NCBI GenBank assembly: GCA_025358985.1
Contig: JANYHQ010000516.1
Location: 1-6,964 of the forward strand
DNA length: 6,964 nt
Reading direction: 5' to 3'
Source: Acidimicrobiales bacterium
GTDB lineage: Bacteria; Actinomycetota; Acidimicrobiia; Acidimicrobiales; JANYDT01
Position 1 is the first letter of the stretch, and each line of letters opens with the position of its first letter. Of this stretch, positions 1 to 5,974 are shown piece by piece. Made by a program: the position numbers and the translations under genes. The notes beneath the pieces were generated by a model that was not told the DNA's origin, ran no database searches, and saw nothing but the letters and a program-made list of their open reading frames with translations.

Positions 1-108
1 CTCGCCGCCCTCGGCCTTCCGCCCATGGACCGTGACGCCGCCCTGGCCACTATGGACAGCTATCAACCACTGGTAGCCGAGTACAACGTCAACGCGGTTG
101 CGGTCTAA
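1..108 (+). CDS. C-terminal fragment of an unrecognised protein
   Basis: Frame 1 is open from the first base of the window to a TAA at 106-108, giving 35 residues that end in ...EYNVNAVAV. The 5' part of the gene lies outside the window. The codons favour G or C in third position, as in the other genes here, which supports real coding. The tail has no motif that I can assign to a family, so I give no function. The stop codon shares bases with the stop codon of the lipoprotein hydrolase arriving from the other strand, so the two genes are convergent with no intergenic space. Confidence 0.6.
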   Translation, partial: LAALGLPPMDRDAALATMDSYQPLVAEYNVNAVAV

Positions 109-1817
109 GGCAGCCGCACTGCTTCCAGGCTCACCAATTGCAGTGAACCTTGGGCAGGCGACATCACCGTCACCGTCACGGCGGTGAGTGGTGTGTCGAG
201 CGCCAAGCGCTGCTCGGTCCACAGCACTGCGCCGCGGCGGGCGCCAAACGGCGGAAACGGTGCACCCAATGCAGCCACGGGCACGGTGATCTGCGCAGTC
301 CAGATGCTGGCATCAGGGCGCCGACCGCTGAGTTGGAGTATCACCGGCCCCGGCCCCATCCGCTCGTCGATGGGGTCGGCGAACGCCCGCACCACGAGAA
401 TCGCGCCCGGTGCCTCAACGCCACCAGGTGCGGTAAGTGATGCGCCGGGCTGGTCCCACGACATGGCCAATGCCGCTGGTGTCCCCACCAGATCATCGAG
501 CTCCACCCGATGACAGCGCTCGGTGCCTGGACGCGAGTACGACGAATAAGTACCGGCCGGGCACCACGTGGTGGCCAAGCCCTTCGACAGAGCATCGCCC
601 GCTCCCGGCGAGGTGAGGTCCGGGAGTAGCGACCTGCGAGCCGAGCTGGGATCAATGTGGACCACGCTGATTCGTGGACTTCCAGTATCATCAGCGCGCA
701 TAGGGTCAAAAACGGCAGCCCCGATTCCGACAGCAGGAGATCCGAGCACCCGACGTGCCAGTTCGGGGACCGAAGCCGCCAGCAGTTCGCGTTGGGCACT
801 CGGAGTCAGTCGGTCGCCGTCGCCACACCCCGGTCGTCCGTCCAGCACTTCCTCTGGCGCCAAGCGGTCGTTGATGGCGTTGTGGGTGGCTCCGTCCATT
901 ATCACCAGACCCACCGGAGTTTGGCGCTTTGCCACGAGCGCGGCCGTAGCGAAGTTGGCCGCAGTCACGCCAGTGTCACCGTCGCACGTCCCCACCACCA
1001 CGACGGCTGCAACATCAGCCAAACGGTCGGGTTCAACCGTGTCTGGACTGGGGGCCAATAACACCACGCCGCGGGTGGGATATGCGGCGGACAATGTGCT
1101 GTCCGGGCGGGCAAGTACCGCAGCGATGGACCCACCCCGGGAGTGGCCCACCAACACCAATCGGCTGGGGTCGACCATCGAAGGGTTGATCCCGAAGGCC
1201 GGTTGTCCGGTCTGCAGGGCCCGGAGGTCGCGCTCCACGATGGCGGCCGTGATGGTGCCCGGTACGCCACCTTCTCGGTCCAGCGCGTACTCTGCGTTGA
1301 GTCCCGGGGCAATGGCCACGAAACCACGTCGGGCCAACGCATCAGTGAGATAGGCGAGCCCTTCATGATTGGGAATCTCGGTTCCTTCCGGGCACGGCCA
1401 CGCTCGAGTGCCGCTGGCGCCCGAACAAAACGAGTGGGCGCCGTGCAACACCACAGCAACCGGGAACGGTCCCAGTCCGTCGCTCGGTGCCGACACCACT
1501 CCCCACCATCTCCTGGTTCCGGCGGCGCCCGGTAGTTGCTGCATTCCAGCGTCGTACACGATGGTACGGATGGCATGCTCGCCCATATCCGGGGTCGTCG
1601 TAGTTGTAGTGGCCGCCGTACTGGGCGGGCTGGTGGGCGGTGACGAGCTGGAGACGGGTACGGAGGTCACGCTGGTGGTGGGTTGGGTGACAGTGCTACT
1701 CGTGACCACCACACTCACCACCGGTTGCTGGCGCAGCCGACGCGTTGGTGTGGAACAGGCACCGAACCCAACCGCCAAGCACATAAGCGCGCAGAGGGTC
1801 TTCAGTTCGGTCTTCAA
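105..1817 (-). CDS. Secreted lipoprotein with alpha/beta-hydrolase domain and C-terminal accessory domain
   Basis: Predicted membrane-anchored serine hydrolase of 570 residues; substrate unknown. I chose the TTG at 1817. It gives a signal peptide with Lys at 2 and 6, a hydrophobic core, and a lipobox-like FGAC with Cys at 21, and it overlaps the upstream stop as TTGA. The in-frame ATG at 1784 would remove the charged n-region. A Thr/Ser/Pro linker covers about residues 34-76. The hydrolase fold follows: oxyanion-type HG near 125, nucleophile elbow GHSRGG with Ser226, candidate acid Asp279 or Asp281 in CDGD, and His312 in GATHNAIN. Cysteines near 131/142, 278/331 and 419/435 could form disulfides outside the cell. 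From about residue 360 the protein continues well past a normal hydrolase fold, with beta-rich sequence that looks like an accessory or binding domain (inference). It lies in a unit with the GlxA-type regulator. An esterase, lipase or dienelactone-hydrolase-like enzyme is possible; I am sure only of the fold. Confidence 0.85.
   Translation of the reverse strand: MKTELKTLCALMCLAVGFGACSTPTRRLRQQPVVSVVVTSSTVTQPTTSVTSVPVSSSSPPTSPPSTAATTTTTTPDMGEHAIRTIVYDAGMQQLPGAAGTRRWWGVVSAPSDGLGPFPVAVVLHGAHSFCSGASGTRAWPCPEGTEIPNHEGLAYLTDALARRGFVAIAPGLNAEYALDREGGVPGTITAAIVERDLRALQTGQPAFGINPSMVDPSRLVLVGHSRGGSIAAVLARPDSTLSAAYPTRGVVLLAPSPDTVEPDRLADVAAVVVVGTCDGDTGVTAANFATAALVAKRQTPVGLVIMDGATHNAINDRLAPEEVLDGRPGCGDGDRLTPSAQRELLAASVPELARRVLGSPAVGIGAAVFDPMRADDTGSPRISVVHIDPSSARRSLLPDLTSPGAGDALSKGLATTWCPAGTYSSYSRPGTERCHRVELDDLVGTPAALAMSWDQPGASLTAPGGVEAPGAILVVRAFADPIDERMGPGPVILQLSGRRPDASIWTAQITVPVAALGAPFPPFGARRGAVLWTEQRLALDTPLTAVTVTVMSPAQGSLQLVSLEAVRLP
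1590..1718 (-). other. Low-complexity Thr/Ser/Pro linker within the lipoprotein hydrolase
   Basis: This stretch encodes about 43 residues dominated by Thr, Ser, Pro and Val, including a run of six Thr residues just before the hydrolase domain. It sits directly after the lipidated N-terminus, where such linkers usually act as a flexible tether through the cell wall. Linkers of this kind are common in exported actinobacterial proteins and can be O-glycosylated; the glycosylation here is inference. Confidence 0.7.
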
Positions 1818-2773
1818 CAGTGAGCGAAGCACCGGCGATAGTCCGCAGGGGACGTGGTCACCATACGGGCGAAGTGGGGGCGCATGGCTGCGGCACTGCG
1901 GAATCCGCATCGTTGGGCCACCTCTTCGATGGATAGGTGCCCTTGCTCCAGCAACTCTTGGGCGTGAAGCACCCGTTGGCGGATCAACCATTGGTGAGGG
2001 GTGGTGCCGGCCGACTCCTGGAATCGCCGTGAAAATTGGCGTGTACTGAGGTTGGCGTGGCGGGCCATGGCCGTCAGCGGCAGGTCCTCGTGGAGGTGCT
2101 CGGTAATCCACTCCAACGTGGCGCCCAGGCTCTCTTGCTCAGCAACCGGCGCATGAGGTGCCGTCACAAATTGAGCCTGACCACCGTGGCGATGGGGGGC
2201 CACCACCAGTTGGCGGGCAACCAGGTTGGCCACGTGGGCACCGTGGTCGTTGCGCACAACGTGAATGGCCAAGTCGATGGCCGAGGCCGATCCGGCCGAG
2301 GTGAGTACGTCACCATTGTCAACATACAGAACATCAGCATCCATATAAATATCCGGGTGGCGGACTCGGAATCTATCGGCGGCATTCCAGTGGGTAGTGG
2401 CCTTGCGTCCATTCAGTAGACCCGCCTCGGCCAGAAGGAACGTCCCCGTACAAAACGACACCATACGTACGCCCCGCCGATGAGCACCTCGAAGGGCGGC
2501 CAGCAGTTGCGGTGATGCGACAGAGTCGGTGGGCCACCCCGCCACTACGATGGTGTCAGCAGTGCGGAAGGCCGAGAGCCCATGTTTGACATCGAGACTG
2601 AGGCCGTACCCCAGCGCCATCGGGCCAGGGTGTTCTGCGGCCACGCTGAAGCGGTACCAGTCCATCCCTAGTTGTGGGTCGGACCCAAATACCTCGCCGG
2701 CCACAGACAGTTCGAACATGCAGGTGCCCGGCGCCACGAAGGTGACAACGCGATGGCGGGCAGTCCGTTCCAT
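1814..2773 (-). CDS. GlxA-family transcriptional regulator (DJ-1/PfpI-like plus AraC-type HTH)
   Basis: Predicted DNA-binding regulator of 319 residues from the ATG at 2773. The N-terminal DJ-1/PfpI-like (class I amidotransferase-like) domain covers about residues 6-180 and carries the family's nucleophile-elbow segment SFCTGTFLLAEAGLL, with Cys108. In regulators of this type the domain is thought to sense a ligand rather than act as an enzyme. The C-terminal AraC/XylS domain has two helix-turn-helix units: LPLTAMARHANLSTRQFSRRF (about 232-252) and SIEEVAQRCGFRSAAAMRPHF (about 281-301). A GTG at 2812 would add 13 residues, but the best promoter lies between the two starts, so I prefer the ATG. 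The stop overlaps the TTG start of the lipoprotein hydrolase, so the hydrolase is probably in its operon and a likely target, with autoregulation possible. The ligand cannot be told from the sequence. Confidence 0.92.
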   Translation of the reverse strand: MERTARHRVVTFVAPGTCMFELSVAGEVFGSDPQLGMDWYRFSVAAEHPGPMALGYGLSLDVKHGLSAFRTADTIVVAGWPTDSVASPQLLAALRGAHRRGVRMVSFCTGTFLLAEAGLLNGRKATTHWNAADRFRVRHPDIYMDADVLYVDNGDVLTSAGSASAIDLAIHVVRNDHGAHVANLVARQLVVAPHRHGGQAQFVTAPHAPVAEQESLGATLEWITEHLHEDLPLTAMARHANLSTRQFSRRFQESAGTTPHQWLIRQRVLHAQELLEQGHLSIEEVAQRCGFRSAAAMRPHFARMVTTSPADYRRCFAHC

Positions 2774-3020
2774 GTCCTCATTCTGGCGACCCTCACCAAA
2801 AAGGTCAACCACTCGTGATGGCTTCTTTCTTGCGGTAAATGTCTTTCACGCCACTTGTGCCGCTATGGCCAGGAGCCCACACTGAGACGTATGAACTTGC
2901 TCTCGATTCAGCCCGATGATTTCCTCTGGATGATGCGAGTGGAGCGAAACCCGTCCATTGCCCACCATCCATGTTGGCCACACGGGTCCGTCCACCGAAT
3001 GCGTTTACGTATCCGAGGTC
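2774..3020. other. Intergenic stretch between the reductase and the GlxA-type regulator
   Basis: This region of about 250 bases lies downstream of the reductase and upstream of the regulator, both on the minus strand. It holds the regulator promoter at one end and an AT-richer patch around 2820-2850. I see no clear stem-loop with a T-run that would serve as a terminator for the reductase. On the plus strand a short open frame begins with ATG at 2891; it is discussed as a possible gene remnant. Confidence 0.5.
2780..2808 (-). promoter_or_regulatory. Putative leaderless promoter of the GlxA-type regulator
   Basis: On the minus strand TTGACC (2808-2803) matches five of six bases of the -35 consensus. 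It is followed by exactly 17 bases and then CAGAAT (2785-2780), which matches four of six at -10. Only six bases (GAGGAC) separate the -10 hexamer from the ATG at 2773, so transcription would begin at or next to the start codon. Leaderless mRNAs are common in actinomycetes. No -35/-10 pair of this quality was seen at the other starts I inspected. This is a prediction from sequence only. Confidence 0.5.
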
Positions 3021-3037
3021 TCAGCGGCTGGGATTGA
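2891..3037 (+). pseudogene. Possible remnant of an acyltransferase N-terminus (very uncertain)
   Basis: The ATG at 2891 opens a 48-codon plus-strand frame beginning MNLLSIQPDDFLWMM and ending at a TGA at 3035-3037, 17 bases inside the 3' end of the convergent reductase. The spacing of LS, five residues, then FL resembles the start of WS/DGAT-type wax-ester/diacylglycerol acyltransferases, which usually read LSxxDxxFL followed later by an MHVG-like segment. In the next frame, from about 2958, the sequence reads PTIHVGH, which would fit that segment after a frameshift. The usual Asp is Pro here and no catalytic HHxxxDG is present. It may be a decayed gene start, or chance. There is no convincing ribosome binding site. 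Confidence 0.15.
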
Positions 3038-4157
3038 TCAGGTACTTCTCGCCGGTGGCTTGCTTGGCGTAGACGGCTATCGCGTCGAGTTGGAGCACCT
3101 CGGACAACGACACCTCATTGGTGTAGGTGCTGGCAAAGGTGGTGGTGATCTCGGCCGCCACTCGCTGGCGCAACGCTTGTGCGGCCTCCGTCCCGATTTT
3201 CTGTAGGAAGGGCGTCAGTAACCACCCGCCGATGCTCCATGCCATTCCGAAGTTGCGGCTGAGCTCGGTAGGACTGCGATCCAACCCGCCATAGATGTAC
3301 ACCTGCTTGTGGGTGGTGGATCCGTATCGGCTGTACTCCTTGGCGGTGGCGTTGGCTGCCGCTTCCATGCAGGTGAGGATCTGGCCAGCCAACTTGCCGC
3401 CGCCGGTGGCATCGAAGGCCAATGTGGCCCCGGTGGCCACCAACGCAGCCGTGAGGTCATCCATGAACGACGGTGCGCTGGAGTTGCAAACGTGTGTGGC
3501 ACCTATGTTTCGCAAGAGTGCTTCCTGCTCAGGTTTGCGTACGATATTGACCAGAGCCACCCCATCGGCGAGGCACACTTTCTGCAGCATCTGTCCCAGA
3601 TTGGAAGCCGCCGCGGTGTGCACCAGGGCGGTGTAGCCCTCCAATCGCATGGTGCCAACCATGCCCAACGCCGTCAACGGATTCACAAAGCACGACGCTC
3701 CCTGACGCGATGTTGTGCCGGCCGGCAGTTCCAGGGTCTGGGCCACAGGAAGCGTGCGGTAATGCGAATACATGGCGCCGCCGAGTACGCCCACCGTCTT
3801 GCCCATCAACGCCTGCGCAGCATCGGACGAACCAGCTTCCACCACCACTCCAGCGCCCTCGTTGCCCACCGGCAGCGACTGGCCCACACGCCCAGCCATG
3901 GCCCGCATGACTGCGGGCGCGATAGTTGCCGTCACCACCGGGCTTTGCGGAGTTCCCGCGATAGATGCGGTGGTCATGTCGGCGCCCCCGAACAGCAATC
4001 CAAGGTCGGACGGATTGATGGGAGCCGCCTCCACCCTCACCACCACGTCATCGGGACCTGGGGCTGGTGTATCCACCTGCGCCAACGACAGTTCCAAGAT
4101 GCCCTCGGAAGTGATCAGTGAGCGTAATTGCAGTCCCGAAGATGTTGAAGAAGTCAT
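3021..4157 (-). CDS. Zinc-independent MDR-family reductase (enoyl thioester reductase/quinone oxidoreductase-like)
   Basis: Predicted cytosolic NAD(P)H-dependent oxidoreductase of 378 residues in the medium-chain dehydrogenase/reductase superfamily. The N-terminal GroES-like domain shows PAPGPDDVVVRVEAAPINPSD (about 31-51) and GNEGAGVVVEAG (98-109). The zinc-ligand His of the usual GHE is Asn here and no structural-zinc Cys cluster is present, so it belongs with zinc-free quinone oxidoreductases and enoyl thioester reductases. The segment FVNPLTALGM (157-166) and the nucleotide-binding stretch VHTAAASNLGQML (179-191), then FDATGGG (248-254), match the ETR-like subgroup as I remember it. Residues about 57-96 form an insertion relative to the shortest members. 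The C-terminus has the typical TTFAS...YAKQATGEKYLINP pattern. The ATG at 4157 has no strong Shine-Dalgarno sequence. The small ORF at 4213-4545 lies 55 bases upstream on the same strand, so co-transcription is likely. Substrate unknown. Confidence 0.9.
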   Translation of the reverse strand: MTSSTSSGLQLRSLITSEGILELSLAQVDTPAPGPDDVVVRVEAAPINPSDLGLLFGGADMTTASIAGTPQSPVVTATIAPAVMRAMAGRVGQSLPVGNEGAGVVVEAGSSDAAQALMGKTVGVLGGAMYSHYRTLPVAQTLELPAGTTSRQGASCFVNPLTALGMVGTMRLEGYTALVHTAAASNLGQMLQKVCLADGVALVNIVRKPEQEALLRNIGATHVCNSSAPSFMDDLTAALVATGATLAFDATGGGKLAGQILTCMEAAANATAKEYSRYGSTTHKQVYIYGGLDRSPTELSRNFGMAWSIGGWLLTPFLQKIGTEAAQALRQRVAAEITTTFASTYTNEVSLSEVLQLDAIAVYAKQATGEKYLINPSR

Positions 4158-4212
4158 ATGCAGATGTCTATCCGCAATAGGTCAGCGGCTACACATCCAC
4201 ATAAGCCGCCTC

Positions 4213-4545
4213 TCATGACTCAGCTTTCACCTCGTCGCTGATGTCATGAATTCCCCTTTCTGACATGGACTCGTACTGTTTCGACACGGCTGCAGTGATC
4301 GGGGCCGCGGACTCCGCCTGACGGGCTTCGAACAGGGTGGGTGGGCGATCCGCCACCGTCGGTACAAACTGGTCCCCCATGGGGCGACTCGTATCGGCCT
4401 TCTGGTGTTTGCTGCCCAGCATCGATCTGGCTTGAGCAATGATCCGGTCGCGGTTCTTCCAGGCCATCATGGCCAGCGCGCTGACGATGGACTCGCGGAC
4501 CAAAGACCGAATGGGGTGACGAATTGAACGAGGTGTGATGCCCAT
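4213..4545 (-). CDS. Small hypothetical protein
   Basis: This open frame of 110 codons runs from an ATG at 4545 to a TGA at 4215-4213. I do not recognise the protein. It has no clear signal peptide or membrane segment. A helix-prone stretch (about residues 13-43, around RESIVSALAMMAWKNRDR) is followed by a polar tail rich in Ala, Glu and Ser, likely helical or disordered. Third codon positions are mostly G or C on this strand, which favours real coding. The frame stays open upstream to an ATG at 4635, but that would run across the start region of the divergent deacetylase gene, so the shorter start leaves a sensible 89-base divergent promoter region. No good ribosome binding site precedes either start. 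It probably forms a unit with the reductase downstream. Confidence 0.5.
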   Translation of the reverse strand: MGITPRSIRHPIRSLVRESIVSALAMMAWKNRDRIIAQARSMLGSKHQKADTSRPMGDQFVPTVADRPPTLFEARQAESAAPITAAVSKQYESMSERGIHDISDEVKAES

Positions 4546-4634
4546 GCTGGCGTTCGTACCCGGTCGCCGGTGAGATGAAACTCTTGTGCCAATCATCGTT
4601 TCAAGCTCGAAGCCAGTGGGTAATTCAACGGCCA
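4546..4634. promoter_or_regulatory. Divergent intergenic region before the deacetylase operon
   Basis: These 89 bases separate the small minus-strand ORF from the plus-strand deacetylase operon and should contain promoters for both directions. On the minus strand TTGAAA (4604-4599) and TTTCAT (4580-4575), with an 18-base spacer, form a weak promoter candidate for the small ORF. An inverted repeat of six-base arms, TGAAAC (4576-4581) and GTTTCA (4598-4603), with a 16-base spacer overlaps this candidate and could be an operator. I could not find a convincing -35/-10 pair for the plus-strand operon. Confidence 0.3.
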
Positions 4635-5411
4635 ATGTCCCCTCAGATCAACAGACACGTAAGCGCTCCCCCCACTTCCCCGCCGTTCACATCGCACGAC
4701 ATAGGCACCACCGAAGCGCACTGGGACTGCTACCTCGATGCTCTCCCTCCGCTGTTCCCTCCGACGCTGACCATCACCACTCTGAGTTCGCCTCGAGCCG
4801 TAGTGGTAGCCCCTCATCCTGACGATGAGGTCCTCGGGGCGGGGGCCACCATGTTCGACCTATGTCGGGCTGGATGGGACGTGCGCGTGGTGGTGGTGTC
4901 CGATGGTGACAACTCTCATCCTGGTGCTGAAGGGTTGGGACACCAACGTCAACTGGAAAGTAGCCAAGCCGCCGCCTGGTTGGGGGTCACCCATCCCGTT
5001 CAGTTCCTGGGGTTTTCAGACGGCAATCTCCCTGGGCATCGGCAGGAAATTTCCGCGCAGTTACTGGATATCCTCGATGGCAGCGCTTTGGTCATCGGTC
5101 CATGGCGCAACGATGGACACCCCGACCACGCCGCTACCGCCATGGCCCTCGAGCATGCTTGTGCTTGCGCGATTCTTGCTCCCGAGGCCTGCGTCTGGCA
5201 ATACGCAATCTGGGCTTGGCATTGGGCCCGACCCAGTGATTTTGCATTGGAACGCACAGGCGCAGTTGACGTCAGCCAGGCAGCACAGCACGCCAAGCAA
5301 CAGGCCATCGAGATGTTCCAGTCACAGATCACCGATCACTTCGGCGCCACCATCCTTCCTCCCGCCGTGCTGTCGCATTTCCGCCGTAGTCGAGAGGTGT
5401 TCTGGTGTTGA
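4635..5411 (+). CDS. PIG-L/LmbE-family N-deacetylase
   Basis: Predicted zinc-dependent deacetylase of 258 residues in the family of PIG-L, MshB and LmbE, which typically remove an acetyl group from N-acetylglucosamine-type sugars. The family signature appears as APHPDDEVLGAG (about residues 59-70): His61 and Asp64 would bind zinc and Asp63 act as general base. GHPDHAATA (about 161-169) supplies the third metal ligand, probably His165. No signal peptide or membrane segment is seen, so a cytosolic location is expected. The in-frame ATG at 4575 would add 20 residues unlike the family and has its only Shine-Dalgarno-like bases touching the ATG, so I prefer 4635; family-like sequence (GTTEAHW) starts about 24 residues in. 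The next gene begins inside its 3' end, which makes it the first gene of a coupled operon with a methyltransferase, a glycosyltransferase and an acyl-CoA-dehydrogenase-like protein. The real substrate is unknown. Confidence 0.88.
   Translation: MSPQINRHVSAPPTSPPFTSHDIGTTEAHWDCYLDALPPLFPPTLTITTLSSPRAVVVAPHPDDEVLGAGATMFDLCRAGWDVRVVVVSDGDNSHPGAEGLGHQRQLESSQAAAWLGVTHPVQFLGFSDGNLPGHRQEISAQLLDILDGSALVIGPWRNDGHPDHAATAMALEHACACAILAPEACVWQYAIWAWHWARPSDFALERTGAVDVSQAAQHAKQQAIEMFQSQITDHFGATILPPAVLSHFRRSREVFWC
5391..5404 (+). promoter_or_regulatory. Ribosome binding site deciding the methyltransferase start
   Basis: GAGAGG at 5392-5397, inside the deacetylase 3' end, lies seven bases before the GTG at 5405 and ten before the TTG at 5408. 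It is the clearest Shine-Dalgarno sequence in the plus-strand operon and favours the GTG start. It would let ribosomes re-initiate on the methyltransferase while finishing the deacetylase. Confidence 0.6.
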
Positions 5412-5974
5412 ACAACCAGCGCGATCACTTCGACGCGGTATACGCAGCTGACCCCGATCCATGGGGGTATCGGTTGAGTTGGTACGAGCAACGCCGCTAT
5501 TCCCTGCTCTGCGCCATGCTCCATAAGCCCACATATGAACGTGGATTTGAACCTGGATGTTCCAACGGCACACTCACCAGCGATCTCGCGGCGCGCTGCA
5601 CCACCCTCGAAGCATGGGATGGATCCAATGAGGCGGTCCAACTCACCAGAGATGCCGTTCTCCAACACTCCAATGTATCGGTGCGTCATTCCAGTGTGCC
5701 GACGCATTGGCCCTCGGGTTCGTTTGATCTCATTGTGCTAGCCGACTTCTTGTACTACCTACCGCCTGATGACATCCATGAGGTGTTGGCGCGCACGGTG
5801 GGATCGGCACAGCCCGGATGCATGGTGCTCGCTGGCCACTGGCGAGGACACGCTGACGACTTTGTCACCGCCGGAGGCGACGCCGTACATGCCATCCTCA
5901 ACGACGTCCTCGGGCCGCCGAACGTGGGGAACTACCGCGACGCCGATCAGACAATCAGCGGTTGGACACTATGA
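5405..5974 (+). CDS. NodS-like class I SAM-dependent methyltransferase
   Basis: Predicted methyltransferase of 189 residues. It starts with the family-typical FDAVYAADPDPWGYRLSWYE (about residues 9-28). The SAM-binding glycine loop is FEPGCSNGTLT (48-58), an acidic position follows in WDGS (71-74), and FDLIVLADFLYYL (107-119) is the usual segment after motif II. Length and N-terminal pattern fit the NodS group; rhizobial NodS N-methylates the deacetylated end of chitooligosaccharides. Here it follows a deacetylase, so methylation of the freed amine is a reasonable but untested inference. I chose the GTG at 5405, with GAGAGG at 5392-5397 seven bases upstream. The adjacent TTG at 5408 would give a TTGA overlap but a 10-base spacing. 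It overlaps the deacetylase by 7 bases and its stop forms ATGA with the next start. Methylation of a hydroxyl or carboxyl is also possible. Confidence 0.85.
   Translation: MLNNQRDHFDAVYAADPDPWGYRLSWYEQRRYSLLCAMLHKPTYERGFEPGCSNGTLTSDLAARCTTLEAWDGSNEAVQLTRDAVLQHSNVSVRHSSVPTHWPSGSFDLIVLADFLYYLPPDDIHEVLARTVGSAQPGCMVLAGHWRGHADDFVTAGGDAVHAILNDVLGPPNVGNYRDADQTISGWTL

Noticed and set aside
568..1353. Plus-strand open frame of 261 codons opposite the hydrolase
   Set aside because: It is antisense to a gene with a clear catalytic triad, and its Ser/Arg/Pro-rich product has no recognisable domain. High GC content explains the open antisense frame.
1369..2049. Plus-strand open frame of 226 codons with a Val-rich segment
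   Set aside because: The Val run is the complement of the Thr-rich linker of the lipoprotein, and the frame crosses into the regulator gene. It is an antisense shadow.
1818..2111. N-terminal extension of the hydrolase frame up to 2111
   Set aside because: The extension overlaps the regulator gene in another frame, is Arg/Pro-rich in the manner of a shadow frame, and would bury the signal peptide inside the protein.
2774..2812. GTG start at 2812 for the regulator
   Set aside because: The best promoter lies downstream of it, and the sensor domain begins just after the ATG at 2773. It is not fully excluded.
3309..4121. Plus-strand open frame of 270 codons opposite the reductase
   Set aside because: The product is His/Arg/Gly-rich with no motif and is fully antisense to a well-supported MDR reductase.
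4575..4634. ATG at 4575 as start of the deacetylase
   Set aside because: Shine-Dalgarno-like bases sit directly against this ATG with no spacing, and the 20 extra residues do not resemble the family N-terminus.
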